Source of the DNA: Psychrobacter ciconiae
GTDB lineage: Bacteria; Pseudomonadota; Gammaproteobacteria; Pseudomonadales; Moraxellaceae
DNA length: 64,000 bases
Reading direction: 5' to 3'
NCBI RefSeq assembly: GCF_904846055.1
Contig: NZ_CAJGYV010000001.1
Coordinates: 1,178,001 to 1,242,000, forward strand
Of the stretch, positions 28,893 to 38,740 are shown piece after piece. The translations under genes were made by a program, and so were the position numbers. The notes below the pieces were generated by a model. That model saw only the letters and a list, made by a program, of their open reading frames with translations. It was not told the DNA's origin and made no database searches. The stretch's first letter is position 1; the number at the start of each line of letters is the position of its first letter.

Positions 28893-30491
28893 ATGACCAC
28901 CCCCGCCAGTAATATTCCCGAAATCAAAGAAGACCGCATTTTAATCCTAGATTTTGGCTCGCAGTACAGTCAGCTCATCGCCCGCCGCGTCCGCGATTCC
29001 GGCGTGTTTTGCGAAATGTTCCCCTTTGACATTGAAAGTGACCGCATCAAAGACTTTGGCGCAAAAGGCATCATTTTATCGGGTGGCCCTGAAAGCGTTC
29101 ATATTGAAAACAGTCCGCGGATTAATGACGCGGTATTTGAGCTTGGCGTTCCGGTGCTTGGCATTTGTTACGGCATGCAGGCGATGGCAGAGCGCTTTGG
29201 CGGTAAGGTTCATGCCAGTGACATTCACGAGTTTGGCGCAGCAAGCATCAGCTTAACTCAAGACTCGGCGCTGACCCGCGGCATTGAAGATGGCAAAGCC
29301 AGCTTAAGCGTTTGGATGAGCCACGGCGACAAAGTCATTGACGCGCCTCAAGGTTTTGACATCATCGCCTCAACGCCTAGCTGCCCAATTGCCATCATGG
29401 CAGACGAGTCACGCCACTATTACGGTTTGCAATTTCACCCCGAAGTCACTCATACCTTGCAAGGTGAGGCGCTGCTTGGTCGCTTTGTTCACGAGATTTG
29501 CGGCTGCGCGGGTGATTGGACACCGGATAACATCATTGACTTGCGCGTTGATCAGTTAAAAGAACAAATCGGTGAAAAACAAGTTCTGCTTGGCTTATCC
29601 GGCGGCGTTGACAGCTCAGTGGTGGCAGCACTTTTGCATAAAGCCATTGGCGATCAATTGACTTGCGTATTTGTCGATACTGGACTACTTCGATTGCACG
29701 AAGGCGACCAAGTCATGCAAGTATTTAGCGAGAATATGGGCGTAAAAGTCATCCGCGTTGACGCTGAAGAGCGCTTTTTAACGGCGCTTGCAGGCGAATC
29801 CGACCCTGAAGCCAAACGCAAAATCATCGGCAAAACCTTTATTGACGTCTTTGCCGACAGCGCCCGCGACATCAGTAATAGCAGCGATGGTAAAGAAATC
29901 GAGTTTTTGGCGCAAGGGACGATTTACCCTGACGTGATTGAGTCTGCCAAGTCGCACCAAGGCAAGGCTCATGTCATCAAAAGCCATCATAACGTTGGCG
30001 GCTTGCCGGATGATTTGGCATTTAAACTGGTTGAGCCGCTCCGTGATTTGTTCAAAGACGAAGTCCGCAAGCTTGGCATCACCTTAGGACTGCCGCACAA
30101 AATGATTTACCGCCATCCTTTCCCAGGCCCCGGTCTTGGCGTTCGCATTTTGGGCGAAGTCAAAAAAGAATACGCCGATATTTTGCGCCAAGCGGATGCC
30201 ATCTTTATGCAAGAGCTTGAAAAATCCGGCTGGTATGACAAAACCGCGCAAGCGTTTGCGGTTTTTCAGCCGATCAAATCGGTCGGCGTGGTCGGCGATG
30301 GTCGCCGCTATGCTTGGGTGATTGCCCTTCGCGCCGTTGAAACTGTGGATTTTATGACCGCGCGCTTTGCCCATCTGCCGTATGAGCTGATTGAGACGGT
30401 ATCCAACCGAATCATGAACGAAATCAAGGATGTCTCACGCGTGACTTATGACGTGTCAAGCAAGCCGCCAGCGACGATTGAGTGGGAATAA
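28893..30491 (+). CDS. guaA: GMP synthase (glutamine-hydrolysing)
   Basis: GuaA aminates XMP to GMP. The class I glutamine amidotransferase domain has [15 protein letters not shown] (catalytic Cys) and [10 protein letters not shown] (His, Glu). The ATP-pyrophosphatase domain has [15 protein letters not shown] (PP loop), and the C-terminal dimerisation domain ends in [12 protein letters not shown] at 28893 with GGA 7 bases upstream is preferred to ATG 28881 and TTG 28878. Length is about 532 residues. guaB is not adjacent. Confidence 0.96.
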   Translation: MTTPASNIPEIKEDRILILDFGSQYSQLIARRVRDSGVFCEMFPFDIESDRIKDFGAKGIILSGGPESVHIENSPRINDAVFELGVPVLGICYGMQAMAERFGGKVHASDIHEFGAASISLTQDSALTRGIEDGKASLSVWMSHGDKVIDAPQGFDIIASTPSCPIAIMADESRHYYGLQFHPEVTHTLQGEALLGRFVHEICGCAGDWTPDNIIDLRVDQLKEQIGEKQVLLGLSGGVDSSVVAALLHKAIGDQLTCVFVDTGLLRLHEGDQVMQVFSENMGVKVIRVDAEERFLTALAGESDPEAKRKIIGKTFIDVFADSARDISNSSDGKEIEFLAQGTIYPDVIESAKSHQGKAHVIKSHHNVGGLPDDLAFKLVEPLRDLFKDEVRKLGITLGLPHKMIYRHPFPGPGLGVRILGEVKKEYADILRQADAIFMQELEKSGWYDKTAQAFAVFQPIKSVGVVGDGRRYAWVIALRAVETVDFMTARFAHLPYELIETVSNRIMNEIKDVSRVTYDVSSKPPATIEWE

Positions 30492-30524
30492 CGCGGTTAA
30501 TTTAACATAAGCTTGGGAGTTGTT

Positions 30525-31511
30525 ATGAAAGTTATCCACGTTGGTGATAATAATTGGGTATTTGAAGATGAAGTTAAGCAGCAAGCGCTCAAACAACTTC
30601 GTAAAAAACATGCCGCCGATGATAAAGAAATCGAGGTCTTTATTAAATCCCAAGTCGCGCTTGGTCGCGGCGTTGAAGATGTCATGGCTGAGGTCATGAG
30701 CAAACTGCAAGCTCGAATGCAGGCGGATTTTGCAGACTTAGACGATATGCCCATCACACCGTTTGAAGTCATTCAAAACGTTTGGCGCGATGAAGGCTTT
30801 GATGCCGCTATCTTGGCGGCTGAGTCTTATATTTTAAGCCATGAAGAGGATCCAGACGGCTACTTTAATTTGGCTTATCTTTATGAGGTTGCAGAAGAGC
30901 ATTTTTCAACGCTGCTTGCCAGTCGCGAGGCGGTTCGGCTTTATTTGCAACTGTTTCCTAAAAAATTTGATTGGCAAAAAAGTCAGCTGCCTTGGGGATT
31001 TTTCGAAAATCGCCCTTTTTTACGGGCGCTGTTTCAATTGGCGCAAGCTTATGCAAAAAACGGCGAGTACCAAAAAGCTTGCCATTACGCCGAAACGCTG
31101 TTAAAAATTTGCCCCGATGATAATATCGGCATCCGTGAATGGCTTGTGGAATGGTATATGAACACCCAAGACTACGAGCGTATTTTGCAAGTTTGCGCGG
31201 ATTATCCTGAGGATGTGCTTGCCAACGTTGTCTTTGGTTCAGTCATTGCTTATTGCTATCAAAATAAGTTGAATGCCGCCAAAGCTGCTTGGGGTGACGC
31301 TCGCGACAGCTTACCTAAAGTGGCTCACGAAATCTTAAAAAAGCGCCATTCAAGGCCGCGCGGCTATGATGACAACGCTTATGGAATGGAGATTGGTGGG
31401 GCGGATCAAGCTTATAGTTATTGGCAAGATATGGGTCAGTGGTGGGAGAAAAATGACACCGCTCAGGCACTGATTGAATTGATGCGCGCTGAAAAGGCTA
31501 CTAAAAAATAA
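30525..31511 (+). CDS. TPR-like helical-repeat protein of unknown function
   Basis: The 328-residue protein starts at ATG 30525 (GGAG 7 bases upstream). It has no signal peptide or membrane segment. The first 90 residues are charged. Residues from about 90 to 290 look like paired helices of TPR type (DPDGYFNLAYLYEVAEEHF, FLRALFQLAQAYAKNGEY, VVFGSVIAYCYQNKLNAAKAAW). The C terminus contains a Tyr/Trp-rich stretch. A cytoplasmic protein-interaction role is plausible, but I do not recognise a named family. It follows guaA by 33 bases and could be co-transcribed with it. Confidence 0.75.
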   Translation: MKVIHVGDNNWVFEDEVKQQALKQLRKKHAADDKEIEVFIKSQVALGRGVEDVMAEVMSKLQARMQADFADLDDMPITPFEVIQNVWRDEGFDAAILAAESYILSHEEDPDGYFNLAYLYEVAEEHFSTLLASREAVRLYLQLFPKKFDWQKSQLPWGFFENRPFLRALFQLAQAYAKNGEYQKACHYAETLLKICPDDNIGIREWLVEWYMNTQDYERILQVCADYPEDVLANVVFGSVIAYCYQNKLNAAKAAWGDARDSLPKVAHEILKKRHSRPRGYDDNAYGMEIGGADQAYSYWQDMGQWWEKNDTAQALIELMRAEKATKK

Positions 31512-31549
31512 GTCATCAATAAAAGTTAGCCTAAATGTTAGCGAAATAA

Positions 31550-31579
31550 AAAACACTCAATTAATTTGGGTGTTTTTTT
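31550..31579. terminator. bidirectional terminator between the TPR gene and the restriction gene
   Basis: AAACACTCAA and TTTGGGTGTT pair around TTAA, with A and T runs on both sides. It serves the convergent genes ending at 31511 and 31594. Confidence 0.7.
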
Positions 31580-31593
31580 GGTTTAAATAGGAG

Positions 31594-32445
31594 CTATTTT
31601 ACTTTTAAAGCAATACAAACCGCCGAAATCAGATGAACAGGATTGTTTGGGTCTTTTACTTTTACAAGTTTTTTCTCAAGAGTGCCTATCTGAACCAAGT
31701 TCTCAATCTCATGTAAAGTTTTTGCCTCAAAAGCCAAGTATTTATCCTCCGGAATAAGTAAAAACACTTGAAATTTTAACGTGCTGTCATAGTCAAACAG
31801 ATAATCAAACACCTTGATGGGTGGCTGAATCAACCACATGCCGCGAATTCGCATATTGGTGATTTTGAGCGGGTCAACGCGATTTAAACGCCCCAGTTCT
31901 TTGGTTTCGCTGAATTCTAAGGCAGGGTTGGTGGACAAAGTGTCGCCAATTTCATGTTTTATCGCTAAATAAATGTCCTCATCAGCCGCATAAAGGCTGC
32001 CATAAACGCACCATAACGACTTAAGGCTTTTATCATTTTTATCGACATGACCAATGGCATAAATGATATCGCGCTCCGACCAAGTTTCACAATCGCGGCA
32101 TATCTTATTGACAAAAGGACTGTCAGCATAAAGCTTGGATTTTGGATGCGAGCTATTAAGCTGCAATTCGGCAAATAAGTTTTCGGTCTTTTTGATTTCA
32201 ATAGCATCACCACCCCGAAGCATTAAATCAGGCGGCCGAGCGCTTGAGCCTTGGTAAGAAAACACCTCATTAAAAACGGTTAGCTTTTCCTGAATGGGTA
32301 AATCAAAGGTTCCTGCGATGGCTTCTTTAAGGTACTCTTCTAAGCCATCACCGACGTTATTGATTCGGTTGCTGCCTTTGTAAAGCGTATTTACTTTAAG
32401 GTCGGTGATTTTTGATAGGTTAATTAGTAGGTTTAATATGTTCAT
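31594..32445 (-). CDS. type II restriction endonuclease, NgoPII family (predicted GGCC)
   Basis: The 283-residue protein shows features I recall from NgoPII (GG/CC): RINNVGDGLEEYLK near the N terminus, GDAIEIKKTE (probable catalytic E-x-K), LNSSHPKSKLYADS, then ERDIIYAIGHVDK, FSETKELGRLNRVDPL and MRIRGMWLI. The match runs along most of the protein. It lies 15 bases after the methyltransferase on the same strand, so they form one operon with the methylase first. No controller-protein gene is seen. The predicted target is GGCC. Confidence 0.88.
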   Translation of the reverse strand: MNILNLLINLSKITDLKVNTLYKGSNRINNVGDGLEEYLKEAIAGTFDLPIQEKLTVFNEVFSYQGSSARPPDLMLRGGDAIEIKKTENLFAELQLNSSHPKSKLYADSPFVNKICRDCETWSERDIIYAIGHVDKNDKSLKSLWCVYGSLYAADEDIYLAIKHEIGDTLSTNPALEFSETKELGRLNRVDPLKITNMRIRGMWLIQPPIKVFDYLFDYDSTLKFQVFLLIPEDKYLAFEAKTLHEIENLVQIGTLEKKLVKVKDPNNPVHLISAVCIALKVK

Positions 32446-32460
32446 TGATGACCTTGGTGT

Positions 32461-33459
32461 TTAATTCGTTTCAATCTGCTGTTTGATTGACTTGGCTAAA
32501 TGATACGCCAGCTGCACCGGAACGGCATTACCAATCATCTTATAGCCAGAATTTACTTTGTGATAGTCAAAAATAAAATCATCAGGAAAGGTTTGAATTC
32601 TAGCGCACTCTCTGACCGATAGCCTGCGGTATAAGTGCTCTTGACCTTGAACAAACTCGCGTTTGTCCACGCCAACACTGACCATTTTGGGCGCTTGCGG
32701 ATGCAGCGGCGCGTGCCTGCCGCTGGCTTGGATGGTAAATGACGGCTCATCCCAACTTCTGACCCGATTGCGCGACATATAAATCGAAGAAAAGCCGCCA
32801 GTCATATATTCGTGATTGGGAATATTGCAGCCTTCTTTATTGGTATTTTGCAGCTCAAGCGCAGGAATGGCGCTATCTTTTAAATCGTCAATGGCGTCTT
32901 TTAAATTGAACCTCTCAGCAAGCGGCTCAGGGAAGGTAAAGGTGATTCCCAAATCGCGGCGAATTCCCACAAAAAACACCCGTTTGCGGTCTTGGGGAAC
33001 GCCAAAATCTACCGCATTTAACATGGCAAAGGACAAATCATAGCCAATCCCTGCATTTTTAAACATCTCTTTGATGTTATTTAACGCATCGTCATGGCGT
33101 TTAAACAGCATTCCGCTGACGTTTTCTGCCACAAAAAATTTCGGCTGCTTGGCGGCAAGGATTCTGATAAAGTCAAAAAACAGCTGACCGCGCTTGTCTT
33201 CAATGCCTTTTAGCGCGCCTGCCTCACTCCAGCTTTGGCAAGGCGGCCCACCGATGATGCCGTCGCAATCCGGAACATCATCGGCTTGAATTTCGGTAAT
33301 ACTGCGAGTATCCAAAATGGTATTGGGATGATTTAAGCGATACGTTGACCAAATTTCTTTATCAAACTCATTTGCCCAAATTACCTCAAATCCTGCTTTT
33401 GAAAATCCCAAATCAAGACCGCCTGCACCGGCAAAAAAAGACACAACTTTCAACATCAA
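32461..33459 (-). CDS. DNA (cytosine-5) methyltransferase, HaeIII/NgoPII type (GGCC)
   Basis: This is a canonical m5C methyltransferase: FAGAGGLDLGF (SAM, motif I), GGPPCQSWS (motif IV with catalytic Cys), AENVSGML (motif VI), QDRKRVFFVG (motif VIII) and GNAVPV (motif X). The target-recognition region MSRNRVRSWDEPSFTIQASG with LHPQAPKM closely resembles what I recall of M.HaeIII, supporting modification of the inner C of GGCC. The 332 residues match family length. It protects host DNA from the adjacent endonuclease. The first codon is preceded by another ATG; both fit. Confidence 0.93.
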   Translation of the reverse strand: MMLKVVSFFAGAGGLDLGFSKAGFEVIWANEFDKEIWSTYRLNHPNTILDTRSITEIQADDVPDCDGIIGGPPCQSWSEAGALKGIEDKRGQLFFDFIRILAAKQPKFFVAENVSGMLFKRHDDALNNIKEMFKNAGIGYDLSFAMLNAVDFGVPQDRKRVFFVGIRRDLGITFTFPEPLAERFNLKDAIDDLKDSAIPALELQNTNKEGCNIPNHEYMTGGFSSIYMSRNRVRSWDEPSFTIQASGRHAPLHPQAPKMVSVGVDKREFVQGQEHLYRRLSVRECARIQTFPDDFIFDYHKVNSGYKMIGNAVPVQLAYHLAKSIKQQIETN

Positions 33460-33541
33460 CCCCTAACTCATCACCCATTTAAAGAGTTGAAATTATACCA
33501 AGATTATAAGGCAGCTTATAAAATGCGAGTAAATTTAGCGG

Positions 33542-34177
33542 TTATTTTTCAGGCGCAATCACCGCAAAGTCTTCATTTACCATCGATTGCAGCAAGGGCG
33601 CGCCCTTATCATTGACCCGAAACAGGCCAAATTTTGCATTTTCAAAAGCCTTAGCATGACCTTCTTGAAAAAAAAACGCATTAGTTGCGATATAAATACT
33701 GCCGTCACGAATTTTGTAGCGCAGGGCGATTTCGTTGTTAGTTGTCTTGTCAGAATTATCCGCAAGCCTAGTAAAATGCCCGACGTGGTGCTTATCAAGC
33801 TGCAAAATCACAAAGCCGTTATAATGCCAAAACTGTTCAGGAAGGTTTGGTCGAAACCAAGTATCATTTGCTAAATCGCCCTCAATGTCCTCATCGGTCG
33901 CGGTCTTTTTGACCGATTGGCTAAGCGCTTCGGCAATGTCATCTTCAAGTTGATAATTGAGTACCATATAGTCGCCTTGCATGAGACTTCGCGGGTCAAC
34001 GGGCGCAAGCTTAAGCAATACCACACGACCATTTGCCAATTGCGACTCATATTTTGCAATCGAAATATTCACCGCGCTTAACGTGATAATAAGTCCAAGC
34101 AATGCCGCAAAAATTGCCAGTCCGCGCCGAGGGGCGGCTTCAGAGGTTGCCAAAAGCTTATTAAAAAATCGGCTCAT
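33542..34177 (-). CDS. GDYXXLXY-domain membrane-anchored protein
   Basis: The 211-residue protein has an N-terminal membrane segment (about 18-40) and then an extracytoplasmic domain carrying the family hallmark GDYMVLNYQL after LAPVDPRSLMQ. Its biochemical function is unknown. It is the last of three genes with 4-base ATGA-type overlaps (34174-34177, 35355-35358), so all three are one operon. Families DUF2157, DUF4401 and GDYXXLXY commonly occur together. Confidence 0.87.
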   Translation of the reverse strand: MSRFFNKLLATSEAAPRRGLAIFAALLGLIITLSAVNISIAKYESQLANGRVVLLKLAPVDPRSLMQGDYMVLNYQLEDDIAEALSQSVKKTATDEDIEGDLANDTWFRPNLPEQFWHYNGFVILQLDKHHVGHFTRLADNSDKTTNNEIALRYKIRDGSIYIATNAFFFQEGHAKAFENAKFGLFRVNDKGAPLLQSMVNEDFAVIAPEK

Positions 34178-35358
34178 AATTTGCCCCCTTGGTTGATTTG
34201 GTCTTTAAACCGCGGGCTAAAAATCAGCGCTCGCAGAAAAAAGCAGCCAAGGGCTAGAACAAGCAGCAGCGCCGATTTGATAAGTAAGGAAGTATCTAAT
34301 TGATAATAATACCAAAACCCATAGCAGACGAGCGCAGCAACCGAGACTGCTTGCAGCAAGCGCTCGCCATTGGCAAACGCAACTATCATCACCAAAGTAA
34401 TGGCCAGTAGCCCCGACGCCCAAACCGAAAGCGCGCCTACAGCAACGATAGCAATCACAATTAGCAAGGTCGGTGGCGACAGCAGCAGCGGCTGATAGCG
34501 CCGAAATAACGATAAAGCCGTTACGATGGCGACCAACACCAACAGCCCTTGAGCTAAAACGGGATGATAAGACTGAATAAAATAACTGCCTTCAGTCAAA
34601 CCAAATTCCCAAAAGCTTGCCGTCATGGTATTAGCAAATATTGCGGTCAGCATGAATACGAGCGCGGATGACCACTTGAGCGCCCGTAACATTGATATGC
34701 CACTGGCTAAAAACCGCTTTGGCAATCGGCTTAATAAGGGATAAGCAAAAACTGCCGCGCCAATAAAAATAACAGCAAAAAGCGCCAAAGTGGCCGATAT
34801 TAATCCTAAAAGCTGAAGCAAATAAAACAAGCTTGCCAGCATAACCGCGCTACTTATCAGCCGATAAAAAAAGCTTGGCATCACCACGGTCAATATCAGC
34901 TCAATAATGATTAGCGCGGCAACCTGTAATATCAAGTTGTCCGGATAATCCGTAAACGCCATAAGCAAATAGCCTTGAGCGCCAAGGGCTAAGCTCAATG
35001 CCAATCCTATGACAAAAGGCGCATCGTGGCTGACATGAGCCAACATAAAATAACCCAAACCGCTAAGGATGAGCGCCACGGTTATAAAAACTGTAAATGA
35101 AGCACCAATACCTGAAGCCATTAGCATCAACGCGATAACTACGAATAGCAGGGTACTAGCAAAAAATCCACAAACTCCAAAAAACAGCTGAATAAACCAA
35201 GGCGTGGCCTCTAAAGTGACTTCGTTTTGAAGATCAGCTGCTTTAAATTGGGCAAGGGCGCTTGAGGTTGGGTCAATCAGTCCTTCATCGATAAGCTTGT
35301 CAATGCTTGCGGTTATGTCAGCCTCAGCGAAACGGTCACGGTCAAAAGGGGTCATCAC
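34174..35358 (-). CDS. DUF4401 multi-pass membrane protein
   Basis: The 394-residue protein has a cytoplasmic N terminus (about 1-50) and roughly 10-12 hydrophobic segments to the C terminus. It belongs with DUF4401 on the basis of the helix pattern and its position between DUF2157 and GDYXXLXY partners. No catalytic motif is visible. It overlaps both neighbours by 4 bases, which points to coupled translation and probably a complex. Confidence 0.8.
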   Translation of the reverse strand: MMTPFDRDRFAEADITASIDKLIDEGLIDPTSSALAQFKAADLQNEVTLEATPWFIQLFFGVCGFFASTLLFVVIALMLMASGIGASFTVFITVALILSGLGYFMLAHVSHDAPFVIGLALSLALGAQGYLLMAFTDYPDNLILQVAALIIIELILTVVMPSFFYRLISSAVMLASLFYLLQLLGLISATLALFAVIFIGAAVFAYPLLSRLPKRFLASGISMLRALKWSSALVFMLTAIFANTMTASFWEFGLTEGSYFIQSYHPVLAQGLLVLVAIVTALSLFRRYQPLLLSPPTLLIVIAIVAVGALSVWASGLLAITLVMIVAFANGERLLQAVSVAALVCYGFWYYYQLDTSLLIKSALLLVLALGCFFLRALIFSPRFKDQINQGGKL

Positions 35359-36431
35359 GTTCTCCTAGCGCTTAGGCTTGCGACAAACAAGCGCCGCAGC
35401 CAGCCAACCGCAATCGCACTTATAATCAACAACACTATTGCTATAACAAAAAACGTCTCGATGTCCCAATCAAAATTAGTAAAGTTAATAAACCAAACCA
35501 TCACCAGCGCAATGATAGCTGCACAAAAATAGGTCAGCAGCAATAAATTAAGCCTAAGCCAATAAAACTGATACCAAATCAGCCCAAGCAAAATCAGCCA
35601 AATGCTGTGAGCAATGATTAAATTTGGCTCAGCTAGTTCGCCAATGACGCTATAGCAGGCAAGTATCGTAGCAAAGCTTATTGCCAATAGCCCAACCAAA
35701 TTGGTGCTCCAATGCAGCTCAATGACCGGCGCGGTTAGCTTTTTTTCATCAGAATTTGGCACTTGATTGACGGTCGGTAAGTTTGCTTTTTGCAAAATAG
35801 GCAAGCGCTCAGCAACCACCAGCCAAGCTAAAAAAGCGAAACCGTTAATTAACGTTAGCAGCAATATTTTGCTAAAGATTTGGTTGACAATAAAGAAAGT
35901 GAATAAGGCAGGAAGCCCGATAGCTGGTGCAAAACCAAGCATCACCGCCAAGTTTATCAGCCCAAGCCAAAGCATCCAAAGGATAGGGAATCGAGCAATC
36001 AATACCCAAGGCAAAATCAGCAGCGACCAAAGCGCAAACAGCTGCCATGAATCCGCGCCGGTTTGGTAAACTTGACCGACAAGCGCGAGCAGAGCGCCTG
36101 TAATCAGGCTTGCAGCAAGCAACAATAACTGCTGTAGTAACAAGGATTTTTTGAGGAAAACGAGAAGTAAATAGCCGCCAAGCGTAAGAATGAGCGCGCC
36201 TTCAACCAAGGCAAATTTGCCCAGTTTGCCTAGCTCAAGCCAGTTAAAGGCAATAAAAAATATCAAGCTAAAGGCAATCGCCACCACCCCTACGGTGGTC
36301 AGCAGCCGCTCAGAAAAGCGCCGCCAGTCCGCAACACTGGGATAACTGCCAAGCGCGAAGGCTGCCAGTTTTGCAAATTTTGCAGGTAAGACCCCTGCAG
36401 CAATCAACTGCTCAATGACGCGCTTTGACAT
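35355..36431 (-). CDS. DUF2157 multi-pass membrane protein
   Basis: The 358-residue protein starts with a cytoplasmic segment of about 45 residues (IEQLIAAGVLP, RFSERLLTTVGV) and then about ten membrane helices, the DUF2157 pattern. It heads the three-gene operon, with its start at 36431 and a free upstream region. Function is unknown. The N-terminal helical segment is shared in style with DUF4401 partners and may be a cytoplasmic interaction or sensing element. Confidence 0.82.
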   Translation of the reverse strand: MSKRVIEQLIAAGVLPAKFAKLAAFALGSYPSVADWRRFSERLLTTVGVVAIAFSLIFFIAFNWLELGKLGKFALVEGALILTLGGYLLLVFLKKSLLLQQLLLLAASLITGALLALVGQVYQTGADSWQLFALWSLLILPWVLIARFPILWMLWLGLINLAVMLGFAPAIGLPALFTFFIVNQIFSKILLLTLINGFAFLAWLVVAERLPILQKANLPTVNQVPNSDEKKLTAPVIELHWSTNLVGLLAISFATILACYSVIGELAEPNLIIAHSIWLILLGLIWYQFYWLRLNLLLLTYFCAAIIALVMVWFINFTNFDWDIETFFVIAIVLLIISAIAVGWLRRLFVASLSARRT

Positions 36432-36538
36432 TGTGCCACCCTTACCGTGATGGGATAAGAGTTATCTTAGCGAGATTTTTTGGCTTAATTTGTCAAAAAG
36501 TGTTAATTACCAATCAAATAAGTCAGCTTTAATAACAC

Positions 36539-36793
36539 TTAATAAAACTCAATCCGGCTTAAAATGTGCTCTTGAACCAAATACGCACAAGCATAAGCGC
36601 TTGGCCACGCCACCAAAAACGCCAAGCCCCAAGAGTGCAACAGCTCCATAAAAAAGCCATCAACAAAGCCAACTTTAATGAGCATAAGCACGGTTGAAAT
36701 AATCAGCGACATCATCAGCGCCATGAGTCCGGTAAACAGCAGGCGATAATATTTGCGCTGGGTTCGGATTTTAAAGGGTTTGTTTGTCGTCAT
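36539..36793 (-). CDS. DUF2798-type small membrane protein
   Basis: About 84 residues with two membrane helices (about 17-40 and 52-75), basic at the N terminus (KIRTQRKYYR). The pattern, including a conserved Trp-Gly and WPSAYACAYLV, fits DUF2798. ATG at 36793 is used; a TTG at 36811 is the alternative. Role unknown. It stands alone between the DUF2157 operon and the MATE gene. Confidence 0.7.
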   Translation of the reverse strand: MTTNKPFKIRTQRKYYRLLFTGLMALMMSLIISTVLMLIKVGFVDGFFMELLHSWGLAFLVAWPSAYACAYLVQEHILSRIEFY

Positions 36794-36869
36794 AAATATC
36801 GCGGTTTCCAAGTACTGATGATTGGTTTCATCAAGATGTTAATAAATAAAGCACCATTATAAGTAAAAT

Positions 36870-38438
36870 TTAACCGCGCGATTGCCGTTTAAGCCTTCTT
36901 TTTAACACCCGTCTTTGCAGTCGGCGCTGCAAGTTTTTAAGTCGGCGTCGTAGTGGAGAGCGCTTCCAAACGGTCGTTGGCATCAGCTCGCGACCAGAAG
37001 CACTGGTTCCAGTATTGACGCGAAACTCCTCTGAGCGCTGAGCCGCCTCTTCTGCAGGCAGGATTTTACCTTTTCGCCAGCCGCCGTACCAATACAGCGC
37101 GGCGCCCATCACCGCCGTTGCCACCATGCCGGCAGGAAACGACCACCAAAGCGCATCCTCACCAAGTATCGGATAAAGTCCAAATGCAAAGCCTAAGCGC
37201 ACCGGATACATGGAAATAATCATCACAATCAGCGGCCAAATCACGTAGCCGTTGGAGCGCATCGTCCCAAACAGCACTTGCGCCACCCCAAAAAACAGAT
37301 AACCCCAAGTGGCGACCAATTGAATATGCCGACCGATGGGAACCGCATCACTGTCGCTGCCAAGAAACAGCCCCAAAGCCGCTTCATCAAAGATGGTCAA
37401 CACCAGTATCAGCGCTCCGGTCAGAACAATATTAAAAATAAGTCCCCATTTTGTGATGTCGGGAACGCGGTGCCATTTATTAGCGCCGATATTTTGCGCC
37501 ACCATCGCACTTGCCGCCGCACTTAATGCCATGGCTGGCATCTGAACGTACGTCCAAAGCTGCTGGGTGGCACTATAAGCCGCGGTGGTTTGAACGCCTT
37601 CGCGGTTGATAAGGGTCAGCATCGTCAGCGCCGCCGATGAAATGACAATCATCTGAATCCCCATTGGCAAGCCTTTGGTGATCATCGACTTTAAAATCTG
37701 CGGGTCGGCACGTAAAAATTTCAGCTCAGGCAACCTCAGCGCCAGCATCGAGCGGCGTAAATATAAAGTGATGACCAAACCAATAAGCGCCACTAAGTTG
37801 GCAACGGCGGTGGCAAACGCTGACCCAAAAATGCCCCACTCAGGAAAAGGTCCAATCCCCAAAATAAGCACTGGTGATAACACAAGATCAATCAGCACCG
37901 ACAGCCCAATAAACCAAAGCGGCGTCGTCGAATCACCCGCGCCGCGAAGCGCCATCATGATAAGGGTAAAGGTTAAGGTTGCCGGCATGGCAATAAAAAT
38001 CACCCGAAGGTAGATTAGCGCAAGCTCAGCTGCACTTGCCGGCGTCCCAAGTAACTCAAGCAGCGCCGGCGAAAATACCCAACCTAAAACGGCAATCAAA
38101 ATACTCAGCGGAATGATACTCCCAAGCGCCGTCCCCATGGTTTTTTTGACCATCATCGGGTTGCGCCGCCCCATCGCTTGACCAATCAAAATGGTGGCTG
38201 CCATCCCAAATCCAAAAATAAAGGAAATCAGGATAAACATCACGATATTGCCGTTTGCGGTGGCGGCAAGGGCATCTTCGCCCAAAAACTGACCGACCCA
38301 AATGGCGTTAATCGAGCCGTTAAGCGACTGCAGCGCTGATGATCCAAGCGTCGGCAAGGCAAATAACAGCATCGTTTTGGCGATTGACCCTGTGGTCAGG
38401 TCACGCGATTTTTTGGGGGCGGCGGCAGTATCACTCAC
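36870..38438 (-). CDS. MATE-family multidrug/cation exporter
   Basis: Twelve hydrophobic segments in two halves, beginning SIAKTMLLFALPTLGSSALQSLN and continuing with FIFGFGMAATILIGQAMGRR, are typical of NorM/DinF-type MATE antiporters that expel drugs by Na+ or H+ exchange. The 522 residues are about 60 longer than usual. The extra part is a hydrophilic C-terminal tail that ends in a strikingly Arg/Lys-rich stretch (last 30 residues). Substrate unknown. A gap of about 300 bases precedes lip1. Confidence 0.9.
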   Translation of the reverse strand: MSDTAAAPKKSRDLTTGSIAKTMLLFALPTLGSSALQSLNGSINAIWVGQFLGEDALAATANGNIVMFILISFIFGFGMAATILIGQAMGRRNPMMVKKTMGTALGSIIPLSILIAVLGWVFSPALLELLGTPASAAELALIYLRVIFIAMPATLTFTLIMMALRGAGDSTTPLWFIGLSVLIDLVLSPVLILGIGPFPEWGIFGSAFATAVANLVALIGLVITLYLRRSMLALRLPELKFLRADPQILKSMITKGLPMGIQMIVISSAALTMLTLINREGVQTTAAYSATQQLWTYVQMPAMALSAAASAMVAQNIGANKWHRVPDITKWGLIFNIVLTGALILVLTIFDEAALGLFLGSDSDAVPIGRHIQLVATWGYLFFGVAQVLFGTMRSNGYVIWPLIVMIISMYPVRLGFAFGLYPILGEDALWWSFPAGMVATAVMGAALYWYGGWRKGKILPAEEAAQRSEEFRVNTGTSASGRELMPTTVWKRSPLRRRLKNLQRRLQRRVLKRRLKRQSRG

Positions 38439-38740
38439 GGTTTATCCTTTTGCGCGGTTTAAATTTATTATTGTTAATAGAAATATTATTATTAAAAAAT
38501 GCCAAAGCGTTTATCACAGCAAATGAAGCTAAAGCCTTTATCATAAAGGACAAAGCTTTTGCCGTCTTTATTAGAGCTGTAAGTCTTTGCGTTAAAAGGT
38601 ATAAGCCTTGATAAGCACTTGGTGATGACTTGATAAGTCAGGACTGGACGTTGAATCGCTCAATTTAAGCGGTAAACTGGACGTTTTAATTTTTGCAGCC
38701 GCCAAAGTTTTTGCTTATTGGCGGTTTATAAGGAAGTTTT
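38439..38740. other. divergent intergenic region MATE / lip1
   Basis: 302 bases, AT-rich near the MATE start. It should carry both promoters. No RNA gene, repeat or clear hairpin was found. Confidence 0.35.
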
